From CAVRRZ01 sp963723745 (GTDB lineage Bacteria; Actinomycetota; Actinomycetes; Mycobacteriales; Geodermatophilaceae): DNA of 64,000 nucleotides. The stretch covers positions 868,001 through 932,000 of the forward strand of contig CAVRRZ010000005.1 in the NCBI GenBank assembly GCA_963723745.1, read 5' to 3'. A model generated the notes under the pieces. The model had not been told where the DNA came from, did no database searches, and was given only the letters and a program-made list of their open reading frames with translations. Positions 47,175-54,526 of this stretch are shown here, in pieces (position 1 is the first letter of the stretch; each line of letters starts with the position of its first letter). Both the position numbers and the translations under genes were made by a program.

Positions 47175-48648
47175 GCGCTCAGGTAGACGGTCTTGTCGAC
47201 CGTGTAGAAGGCGATCATGGCTTCTCCTGCCTGCTCCTTGGACGTCTGGGTACTGCTGTCCTTGATCCCGCCGAACGGGGCGTTCATGGCCTGCCCGGTG
47301 GTGGGTTGATTGATCTTCACGAGTCCGGCGGGCACCTCGCGTGCGAAGCGTAGGGCGCGGGCCATGTCGCCGGTGACGATCGACGCCGAGAGGCCGTAGC
47401 GGGTGGCGTCGGCCACCTGCAGCGCCTCGTCCATCGAACCCACCCGGAGGAAGGCGAGCACCGGACCGAAGACCTCTTCCCTCGCCAGCTGGAAGGCCGG
47501 ATCGACGTCGGCGAACACGGTCGGCCGCACGAAGTGGCCGTGGGCCAGCTCGGGGGCGTCGTCGGCGGGGTCTTCCGGGCCGCCGACGACGAGGCGGGCA
47601 CCGTCGTCGATGGCCTGCCGGATGTGCCCGAGCACGTTCTTCTTCTGACCAGCGGTGGCCTGGGGACCGACGTCCACCCCGTCGGCGAGTCCCGGGCCGA
47701 GGCGCAGGGCCGCGGCCTTCCCGGCGACCCGCTCGAGCAGGGCATCGTGCACGTCCGCGTGCACGATGACCCGGCTGGTGCCGGTGCATGCCTGACCCGA
47801 CAGGCCGAAGGCGCCCTTCGCGATCAGCGCGGCGGCCCGGTCCAGATCGGCGTCCTCGAGCACGACGACAGGGTTCTTGCCGCCCATCTCCAGCTGGGTG
47901 CGCCGACTGGCCGCGTACGGACCTGTGGATGGACTCCCCCACCGCCGTGGAGCCGGTGAACGTGATCGCCGCAACCCGGTCGTCAGCGACCAGGGCCTTG
48001 GAGACCTCGGCGCCACCGTGCAGGACGGCGAGCGCCCCCGCGGGCACGCCTCCCTCGATCAGCGCGTCGACCAGGCGCTGACCGAGCAGCGGGGTGACTT
48101 CGCTGGGCTTGAAGACGACGCCGTTGCCCGTCGCCAGCGCGGGACCGAGCTTGCGCGAGGGGATGTTGAGCGGGAAGTTCCACGGCGTGATGGCGGCGAC
48201 GACGCCGACCGGCCCCCGCAGGGTGAACACCAGGCTGCCGTCGCCGGTCGGCAGGGTCTGCCCGGAGTACGCGAACTGCCTCGCCCGCGTAGAAGCGCAG
48301 GTTCGACGGCGTCCGGCTGACCTCCATGGTGGCCTCGGCGCGGGTCTTCCCCTCCTCGCGGACGAGTTCCTCGACCAGCTCGTCGTGCTGGTTCTCCAGC
48401 ACCGCGGCCGCGTTCTCCAGAGCCCTGGCCCGCTTCTCCGGAGCCGTCGCGGCCCACTCCTGCCAGCCGGCGGCGACCGCGGAGACGGCGGCGTCGGCGT
48501 CCTTGGCGTCGGACTCGGGGAAGGTGCTGACCACCTCGCGGTCGTCGGCGGGGTTGCGGCGCTCCCGGGTTCGGCCGGTGACCGACTCGACCCAGGCGCC
48601 GCCGATGAGGTTGCGGACCGTTCGTGCACCGTTGGGCTGGATGCTCAT
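47171..48648 (-). pseudogene. NAD(P)-dependent aldehyde dehydrogenase, two frameshifts
   Basis: About 490 residues with the standard landmarks: ITPWNFPLNIPSRKLGPALATGN, FTGSTAVGESIHR, the base Glu in LEMGGKNPVVVL, the nucleophile Cys in SGQACTGTSRV, EEVFGP, and a C-terminus MNAPFGGIKDSS. It resembles 2-oxoglutarate-semialdehyde/2,5-dioxovalerate dehydrogenases. Shifts at about 48285 and 47925 interrupt it, both within the error-prone patch. ATG 48648 overlaps the reductase stop (TGATG). In the operon it would oxidise an aldehyde released by the diiron oxidase branch. Confidence 0.85.
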
Positions 48649-49880
48649 CAGGCGTTGGCCTCCTCGAAGTCGAGCAGCTCGTCGAGCTCGGCCGATTCGT
48701 CGCCGAGCTGGTCGGCGCGCAGCGGGATCTCCAGGTCGATCAGCTCGCGGGCGACGGAGATGTCCTCACCGCGCTCGATGCTCGCCGCGGCCACCAGCAG
48801 GCCGTCGCGGAGCCAGAAGACGGTGCCGTCGAGAGCGAAAAGGTCGCCGCGGGTGACCACCTCGTCGTCCGGACGGATGCCGGACATGCCCAGGCCCTGG
48901 ACGTTGATGTCGTACTGGTCGGTCCAGAACCAGTGCGGGTCGGCGAACGTCGTGGGCTTGCCGGCGACGGTCTTGGCGATCGCCGCGGCCTGCTGCTGGG
49001 CCACGTCGACGTGCTCGACGCGCACGCGGCCGTAGCGCGGGTGGTCGTGGGCGGCGACGTCGCCGGCGGCGAAGACCGTGGGCACCGAGGTGCGGCACTG
49101 GGCGTCGACCTCGACGCCGTTGCCGACGACCAGCCCCGAGCGGACCGCGACGTCGGTGTTCGGCTCGATGCCGATGCACACGACCAGGTCGTCGACGGTC
49201 TCGGTGCCCGAGGGAAGGGTGAGGGTGACCGCGTCGGCGGTGACGTCGATGCGTTCGATCGGCTGGCCCAGCCGGAACTGCACGCCACGCTGCTCGTGCA
49301 GTCCCATGACGGCGCGGCCGATGTCGGCGCCGAGTCCGCGGACCAGCAGCACCGGGTCCCTGTCGAAGACGACGGCGTCGGCACCGCGGGTGCGGGCCGC
49401 CGCCGCGACCTCCGTGCCGAGGAAGCCGCCGCCCAGCACGCCGATGCGGCGTCCGGGGGTGAGTCGATCACGCAGGCGGTCGCTGTCGGCGAGCGTGCGG
49501 ATGTAGTGCACGCGGCCGCCTTCGACGCCGGGCAGCCGGCGGGGGCGGCCTCCGGTGGCGAGGACGACGAGGTCGGCCGGCAGTCGGGTGCCGTCCGCCA
49601 GCAGTACCTCGGCGGTGTCGGCGGCGATGCGGTCCACCGGGCTGTCGGTACGCACGGAGACGCCGTTCGATTCGCACCAGGCGTGGTCGAGCAGCCACAA
49701 GCCGCTCTCGGCGTCGCCGGCGAGGCGCTCCTTGGAGAGCATGGGGCGCTGGTAGGGGCGCGCCGGCTCGTCACCGAGCAGGACGATCTCGCCGCCGAAG
49801 CCGCGCCGGCGGGCGGCGCGGGCCAAGGCGGCGGCGACGTGGCCGGCACCGACGACGACGAGGGTCGGTTCGGTGGTCAT
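48648..49880 (-). CDS. FAD-dependent ferredoxin/rubredoxin reductase
   Basis: A 410-residue pyridine-nucleotide disulfide-type reductase. FAD site TLVVVGAGHVAAALARAARR, the family tag PYQRPMLSKERL, NAD site RRIGVLGGGFLGTEVAAAAR and the second FAD site VPTVFAAGDVA, then a C-terminal reductase domain with HWFWTDQYDINVQGLG. This is the reductase type that serves Rieske ferredoxins in ring-hydroxylating and P450 systems. ATG 49880 has GAGGTG about 6 bases upstream; ATG 49886 overlaps the Rieske stop but sits against that site. Confidence 0.9.
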   Translation of the reverse strand: MTTEPTLVVVGAGHVAAALARAARRRGFGGEIVLLGDEPARPYQRPMLSKERLAGDAESGLWLLDHAWCESNGVSVRTDSPVDRIAADTAEVLLADGTRLPADLVVLATGGRPRRLPGVEGGRVHYIRTLADSDRLRDRLTPGRRIGVLGGGFLGTEVAAAARTRGADAVVFDRDPVLLVRGLGADIGRAVMGLHEQRGVQFRLGQPIERIDVTADAVTLTLPSGTETVDDLVVCIGIEPNTDVAVRSGLVVGNGVEVDAQCRTSVPTVFAAGDVAAHDHPRYGRVRVEHVDVAQQQAAAIAKTVAGKPTTFADPHWFWTDQYDINVQGLGMSGIRPDDEVVTRGDLFALDGTVFWLRDGLLVAAASIERGEDISVARELIDLEIPLRADQLGDESAELDELLDFEEANA

Positions 49881-49885
49881 GGACA

Positions 49886-50326
49886 TCACCTCTGGGTGGA
49901 CGTCGGGGCGGCGGGGAACGGCGACGCCGCGGGGCCGAGTGCCGCCGGGTCCGCGGGCACCTCCGCGGGGGCATCGGTGGCGGCCACCTCCGGGGTGGTC
50001 TCCCGCCGGGGGGACGCGGGCAGGGGATCGACGAGTACGTGGCCCTCGTCGGTGACCTGGACCTTGTAGGTGGCCTGGCAGCCTTCCTGGTCCTCGGGTC
50101 GGCCGGTGCTGGGGTCGAACCGCCACTGGTGGCCGGGACAGATGACCTGTCCCCCCAGCAGGGTGCCCTTGGAGAGGTTCCGCTCCTTGTGCACGCAGAT
50201 GTCGTCGACCGCGTACACCTCTCCGTCGACGAGGAACAGACCGATGGGATGGCCCTCGACGGTGACGCCCTTCTTCTTGCGCCGCTGGAGCTCCTTCAGC
50301 TCAGCCACGTGCACCCACGTGCTCAC
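49886..50326 (-). CDS. Rieske [2Fe-2S] ferredoxin with long C-terminal tail
   Basis: A 146-residue protein. The N-terminal Rieske domain has Cys-x-His in DICVHKERN and Cys-x2-His in VICPGHQWRFD, with FxVxxGxxxAVDD-type strands (GLFLVDGEVYAVDD). The last 45 residues are Pro/Ala-rich and probably disordered. This second Rieske differs from 46722-47174 in cluster surroundings (CPGH against CSCH) and has a tail instead of an N-terminal extension. Start GTG 50326 follows GGAGGA. Confidence 0.87.
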   Translation of the reverse strand: MSTWVHVAELKELQRRKKKGVTVEGHPIGLFLVDGEVYAVDDICVHKERNLSKGTLLGGQVICPGHQWRFDPSTGRPEDQEGCQATYKVQVTDEGHVLVDPLPASPRRETTPEVAATDAPAEVPADPAALGPAASPFPAAPTSTQR

Positions 50327-50371
50327 GGGTTCCTCCGGTCCAGTTCGTGCTGCTGGGATCGCGTCCGGGGG

Positions 50372-50408
50372 CGGTGCCGGGGCGCGGCCGAACCGCGCCC
50401 CGGCACCG
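50372..50408 (-). promoter_or_regulatory. Perfect 16-bp hairpin inside the oxidase operon
   Basis: The arms CGGTGCCGGGGCGCGG (50372-50387) and its exact complement (50393-50408) flank a 5-base loop. In the direction of transcription it lies 15 bases after the oxidase stop and 46 bases before the Rieske start. It may be a partial terminator or an RNA processing/stability element that makes the oxidase mRNA more abundant than its electron-transfer partners. No T-tract follows. Confidence 0.7.
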
Positions 50409-50423
50409 ACGCTGCGGAGCCCG

Positions 50424-51161
50424 TCAGGCGCTCGCACCCTCGAGGTCGGGGGCGACGTAGGAGTCGTACAGCGCGCGGGTGTAGGAGTAACGCATCTCGG
50501 CACCCCAGCGGACGAACTGCAGGCAGCGCTGCTGCAGCTCCGGGGTGTTGGCGTTCTCCAGCACGATCTGGTAGCCGCGTTCGCCGTGCACCTCGTCCGA
50601 GGTGATGTGCAGGTCGAAGAACTCGATCTCGTCCTCGGTGAACCCGTACGTCTCGCGCAGCGGGATGATCTGCTTCTTGTAGATGCTGGGCACCTGGGAC
50701 TCCAGGCCGACGATCAGCGCGGCGGTGGAGACCACGAAGTGCTCCCGCATCGCGGTGGCGTAGCACCACGCCTGCAGCCCGCGGGTGACCGCGTTGGCGT
50801 TGTTCGGGTCCTCGATGCGCTCCTTGGTGGTGCCGCATGCCTCGCCGAAGCGGATGAGCAGGTCGGTGTGGCGGATGTCGGCCAGCTCCTCCTCGTACAT
50901 GTTCTGGAGGAGGAAGTCCTTGGCGTCGGTGAGCGTGTCCGGGGTCTGGGCGTAGATGTAGCCCAGGTAGTCGGCGAACGGGCCGACGTACTGGTAGTGG
51001 TTCTCGGCCCAGCGGGCGAAGTGGTGGCGCTCCAGCTTGCCCTCGGCCCAGGCCTTGCTGAAGGAGGCGTTCTTGGCCTCGCGGCCCTTGATGGCGTCCT
51101 GGAGTGCGGAGCGGAAGTCGTCGGGGCCGAGCAGTTGGGTGCGGTCGAGAGTCTGGGTCAT
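50424..51161 (-). CDS. Heme-oxygenase-like diiron oxidase (PqqC/CADD/BesC superfamily)
   Basis: A 245-residue all-helical protein of the heme-oxygenase-like diiron oxidase/PqqC fold. Six metal ligands fall at the spacings of CADD: Glu91 and His98 (EELADIRH), Glu154 (VGLESQV), then His185, Asp189 and His192 (HITSDEVH). Superfamily members use O2 to cleave or hydroxylate amino acids and fatty acids (BesC, UndA) or themselves (CADD). First gene of a seven-gene operon with its own Rieske ferredoxins and reductase, a combination I do not know for this family. ATG 51161 follows GAGAGG. PqqC itself lacks metal ligands and no other pqq gene is present, so a PqqC role is unlikely. Confidence 0.83.
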   Translation of the reverse strand: MTQTLDRTQLLGPDDFRSALQDAIKGREAKNASFSKAWAEGKLERHHFARWAENHYQYVGPFADYLGYIYAQTPDTLTDAKDFLLQNMYEEELADIRHTDLLIRFGEACGTTKERIEDPNNANAVTRGLQAWCYATAMREHFVVSTAALIVGLESQVPSIYKKQIIPLRETYGFTEDEIEFFDLHITSDEVHGERGYQIVLENANTPELQQRCLQFVRWGAEMRYSYTRALYDSYVAPDLEGASA

Positions 51162-51266
51162 GGGGGGATCGCCTCTCCGATGCGGTGTGGGCGGTGGTGG
51201 GACGCCACCCAGTGTTAGCCAGGACACAGCCGATGGAGAGGGTCAAGGTGCACACAGACGGCACGA

Positions 51267-52070
51267 ATGGCTGGGCACAACCACCAACGCCCCCGCGACG
51301 GGTGGACGGCAGACTCCACAGCCGTGCCCCGATCTGTCACGAACGCGGCGCCCGGCGCGCCGGACCGCGCCGCTGCCGCCTCCGCACCCACCGATGCGAT
51401 CACAACTCGGCTGCGCCAGACCCTGGTGGTCGTGCTCGCGGTGGTCAGCGGCGCCACCGATGCCATCGGCCTCGTGGCCCTGGGCGGTGCCTTCACCAGC
51501 GTGATGACCGGCAACCTGGTGATCCTCGGCGTCGCGGCCAGCTCGACCGACGGGGCGCTGGCGATCGCCTCGGGCGGCGCGATCCTCGCCTTCTGCGTGG
51601 GCGCGGCGCTGGGCGCCCGCGTGGCAGGCACCCCACAACCCGGTGATTCCGTGTGGCCACGCGCCGTTACCGTCGGGCTGGTGGTCGAGTTCGCCCTCCT
51701 GGCCTCCTACGGCATCGGCTGGTGGCTCACCGGCGGAGCACCCGGGATCGTGGTCACCCTGACGCTGCTGTTCTGCATGTCGGCGGCGATGGGCGTGCAG
51801 AGCAGCGTGGTCCAGCGCTTCGGGGTGAGCGGGATGTCCACCACGTACCTGACCGGCACGCTGACCACGGTCGTCATCAAGCTGGCCACCGGTCGTGGCT
51901 GGCGTGCCAACCAGCACAGCATCGAGATCCTGCTCGGACTCGTCGCCGGCGCGGCGGCCGGCGCCGGTCTGCTGATCGTCGCGCCGCTCACCGCGCCGGC
52001 GCTGCAACTCGGCGCGCTCGGCGGCGTGATCCTCCTCGTCGTGGCGCTCCCCCGACTGCGCCGCGGTTGA
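51267..52070 (+). CDS. DUF1275 (YoaK-like) membrane protein
   Basis: About 267 residues. Six hydrophobic segments follow a 45-residue hydrophilic N-terminus. The family pattern is clear: VVSGATDAIGLVALGGAFTSVMTGNLVILG near the start, then 'MGVQSSVVQRFGVSGMSTTYLTGTLTTV'. The start is uncertain; ATG 51267 has a weak AGGTG upstream and GTG 51324 is possible. Divergent from the oxidase operon; function unknown, possibly a small-molecule transporter. Confidence 0.82.
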   Translation: MAGHNHQRPRDGWTADSTAVPRSVTNAAPGAPDRAAAASAPTDAITTRLRQTLVVVLAVVSGATDAIGLVALGGAFTSVMTGNLVILGVAASSTDGALAIASGGAILAFCVGAALGARVAGTPQPGDSVWPRAVTVGLVVEFALLASYGIGWWLTGGAPGIVVTLTLLFCMSAAMGVQSSVVQRFGVSGMSTTYLTGTLTTVVIKLATGRGWRANQHSIEILLGLVAGAAAGAGLLIVAPLTAPALQLGALGGVILLVVALPRLRRG

Positions 52071-52106
52071 GCACCGCCGCCGCCCTGCCCCCGGGGACGG
52101 GCTGCG

Positions 52107-52289
52107 TCAGTTCTGCGCGGCGAGGCGCCGGTCGAGCAGCGCGTTGAGGGCGGACTCGGCATCGGCCACCAGCCGCTGGTTCGCGGCGGAGGGGCTGTGC
52201 GCCCAGCTGGTGCGGGCGGCACCGAGCGCGACATAGGCGATCGCGATGTCGAGGTCGATCCGGTCGATGCTGGTCACTGTCGGGCTCAC
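52107..52289 (-). CDS. Small conserved-looking protein of unknown function
   Basis: A 60-residue, Ala-rich, probably helical protein (DLDIAIAYVALGAARTSW, then ADAESALNALLDRRL). The start GTG 52289 has GGAGG 5 bases upstream, which makes it a credible gene. I do not recognise it. Confidence 0.55.
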   Translation of the reverse strand: MSPTVTSIDRIDLDIAIAYVALGAARTSWAHSPSAANQRLVADAESALNALLDRRLAAQN

Positions 52290-52394
52290 GGCGGCCTCCC
52301 CATGCTCGGGTTCCTGGCCGGAACGGTAGGGCGCGGGTATGACGGTTCTGCGACGACGGGATCACCGGTCTGCGGCGACTCGGTCGCGATCCGG

Positions 52395-53582
52395 TCACGG
52401 CGGGGCCGGCGGCTCCCGGAGCGCGGCGGCGACGGCCTCCAGGGCCGTCACGGTGTGGCCGCTGACGAACGCGTCGCAGAACGGCAGCGCCGCCGCCATC
52501 CCGCCGACCAGGGGCGCGAAGCCCGGGGCCGCGCTGCGCGGGTTGACCCAGACGATCCGGGAGGCCAGCCGGCGCAGCCGGCCCATGGCCGCCGCGACCG
52601 CCTCCGGTTCGTCGGTGGCCCAGCCGTCGGAGAGCACCAGCACCACCGCCCCGCGGGCCATGCCACGGCGGCCGTGCTCGGACACGAACCGGTCGATCGC
52701 CTCGGCCAGCCGGGTGCCGCCGGACCAGTCCGGCGACGCGGCGGCCGCCCGGGCCAGGGCGGCGTCGGCGTCGCGGATGCGCAGCTGCCGGGTGAGCCGG
52801 GTCAGCCGGGTCGCGAAGACGAAGGCCTCGGCCCGCGCCCCGGTCACCGCGCCCTGCAGCAGGGTCAGGTAGACCCGCGTGTAGGGCTGCATCGACCCGG
52901 ACACGTCGCACAGCAGCACGAGCCGGCGCCGCACGGTCCGGCGACGACGGTGGACCAGCCGCGCCGGGTCGCCGCCGGTGCGCTGGGCCGCCCGCACCGT
53001 GCGCCGCAGGTCCAGCCGGTCACCGGAGGTGCGCCGCACCGTGCGTCGCGCGGTGCGCTCCGGGGTGCTCAGGACGACGTGGCGCACCAGCCGGCGGACG
53101 TCGGCGACCTCCGCCTCGGTCAGCTCGGCGAACGAGGTGGCCGCGAGCCGCTCGTCGGGTGAGGCCGCCGCCACCACGACCTCGCGGCCGTCGTCGTCCG
53201 CGCTGCCGCCGTCCCCGGCCGGTGCCGCGACCCTCGACCCGGGGGCGACCGCCTCGTGCGACGGACGACGGTCCGCCGGTGCCGGCCGTAGCCGCGGTTC
53301 CGCGCCGATCGCCGGCGGTGCGGTCGGGTCGCCGCGGGAGTCGGCGGGGTCGAGCCGGCCGTCGAACACGGCCGCGAACACCGCGTCGAACAACGGCAGC
53401 TGGGCGCGCTCGGTCACCAGCGCCACCCGGCAGGCCCAGTACAGCGCGCTCCGGTCGGTGGGCGGGACGAGCCGCATCGCGCGGGTCAGCAGCACCGCGC
53501 GCTGCGGTGTCGTCGGCAGGCCGGCACGGTGCAACGCCGTCGTCAGGCCGACCGCCAGGGGCCCGGGAGCGACCTCAGCCAC
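52395..53582 (-). CDS. coxE: CoxE-like VWA-domain protein
   Basis: A 395-residue protein. The N-terminal half is helical and basic (many RTVRR repeats before the domain). The C-terminal VWA domain carries the metal-ion-dependent adhesion motif DVSGSM, a conserved Thr in GGTRLAEA and the Asp in VLSDGWATDEPEAV. CoxE works with the MoxR ATPase CoxD to install the sulfur-copper part of the CO dehydrogenase active site. Start GTG 53582 overlaps the coxD stop by 8 bases. It is the last gene of the cox operon. Confidence 0.87.
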   Translation of the reverse strand: MAEVAPGPLAVGLTTALHRAGLPTTPQRAVLLTRAMRLVPPTDRSALYWACRVALVTERAQLPLFDAVFAAVFDGRLDPADSRGDPTAPPAIGAEPRLRPAPADRRPSHEAVAPGSRVAAPAGDGGSADDDGREVVVAAASPDERLAATSFAELTEAEVADVRRLVRHVVLSTPERTARRTVRRTSGDRLDLRRTVRAAQRTGGDPARLVHRRRRTVRRRLVLLCDVSGSMQPYTRVYLTLLQGAVTGARAEAFVFATRLTRLTRQLRIRDADAALARAAAASPDWSGGTRLAEAIDRFVSEHGRRGMARGAVVLVLSDGWATDEPEAVAAAMGRLRRLASRIVWVNPRSAAPGFAPLVGGMAAALPFCDAFVSGHTVTALEAVAAALREPPAPP

Positions 53583-54492
53583 GGGCCGCCAGCCAGGCCG
53601 CGCCGCGGCCGCGCACCTGGTCCATGTCCTCCCGGTTCTTCAGCACCGACCCCCAGGTCGACTCGACCGCCGCGGCGTCGAGCCGGTCGACCCCGAGGAC
53701 GGTCAGGGCCGCGACCCAGTCGATGGCCTCGGCGATGCCCGGTGGTTTGACCAGGTCCGTCGATCGGAGCCTCGTGACCGCGGCCGCTGCGTCGAGCGCA
53801 AGCGGCTCGGCGCTGTCGGGCACCCGTCGGCGCACGATCTCGGCCACCCGTTCCGGCGTCGGGTAGTCGATCCAGTGGTAGAGGCATCGCCGGGTCAGCG
53901 CGTCGTGCAGGTCGCGCGTCCGGTTGGAGGTCAGGACGACGACCGGCGGGTGCGCGGCCCGCACCGTGCCGAGTTCGGGCACGGTGACCGCGGCCTCGGC
54001 CAGCACCTCGAACGTGAACGCCTCGAACTCCGCGTCGGCCCGGTCGATCTCGTCCAGCAGCAGCACGGCCGGCCGCGGCCCGCGGTGCTCGATGGCCTGC
54101 AGCAGCGGGCGCCGGAGGAGGTAGTCGGGGCCGAACAGGTCCTCCTCGTCCAGCGGCCGGCCCGACGCCTCGGCCAGCCGGATGCCCAGCAGCTGGCGCG
54201 GATGGTTCCACTCGTAGAGCGCCTCGGCGGCGTCGATGCCCTCGTAGCACTGCAGCCGGAACAGCGGGGTGGAAAGCACGCGGGCCAGCGCCTTGGCCGC
54301 CTCGGTCTTGCCCACCCCGGGCTCGCCCTCGAGCAGCAGCGGCTGCGGCAGCCGGACGGCGAGGAACAGCGCGGTGACCAGCCCCTCGTCGGCGAGGTAG
54401 TCGACGCCGTCGAGCGCCTCGGCCAGCGCGGCGGCGTCGGGCAGCCGGGCACGGATCTCCTCCTCGGCCCCCGCGCGGGCCGCCCCCGTCAT
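53575..54492 (-). CDS. coxD: CoxD-like MoxR-family AAA+ ATPase
   Basis: A 305-residue ATPase: Walker A EGEPGVGKTEAA, Walker B AVLLLDEIDRAD, sensor 1 VVLTSNRTRDL and an Arg finger in DALTRRCLYHW. CoxD-type members unfold or remodel apo-CO dehydrogenase during formation of the Mo-Cu centre, with CoxE. ATG 54492 gives the usual length. A degenerate copy of the 22-bp palindrome lies 11 bases upstream of it. Confidence 0.88.
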   Translation of the reverse strand: MTGAARAGAEEEIRARLPDAAALAEALDGVDYLADEGLVTALFLAVRLPQPLLLEGEPGVGKTEAAKALARVLSTPLFRLQCYEGIDAAEALYEWNHPRQLLGIRLAEASGRPLDEEDLFGPDYLLRRPLLQAIEHRGPRPAVLLLDEIDRADAEFEAFTFEVLAEAAVTVPELGTVRAAHPPVVVLTSNRTRDLHDALTRRCLYHWIDYPTPERVAEIVRRRVPDSAEPLALDAAAAVTRLRSTDLVKPPGIAEAIDWVAALTVLGVDRLDAAAVESTWGSVLKNREDMDQVRGRGAAWLAARG

Positions 54493-54503
54493 CGCCCACT
54501 CCC

Positions 54504-54525
54504 GGCACTTATGGTCATAAAGGCC
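54504..54525. repeat. Degenerate copy of the 22-bp palindrome
   Basis: The left arm GGCACTTATGG is exact; the right half TCATAAAGGCC differs from the perfect complement at three positions. It lies 1 base beyond the XdhC-YHS stop codon, in the gap before coxD. Confidence 0.7.
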
Positions 54526-54526
54526 A

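Noticed and set aside
50424..51161. Calling this gene pqqC or a TenA-type thiaminase
   Set aside because: No other pqq or thiamine genes are nearby, and the six diiron ligands that true PqqC lacks are all present.
54504..54525. Reading the degenerate palindrome as a coxD-specific operator
   Set aside because: Its exact relatives lie behind unrelated genes, so a gene-end element is the simpler explanation.
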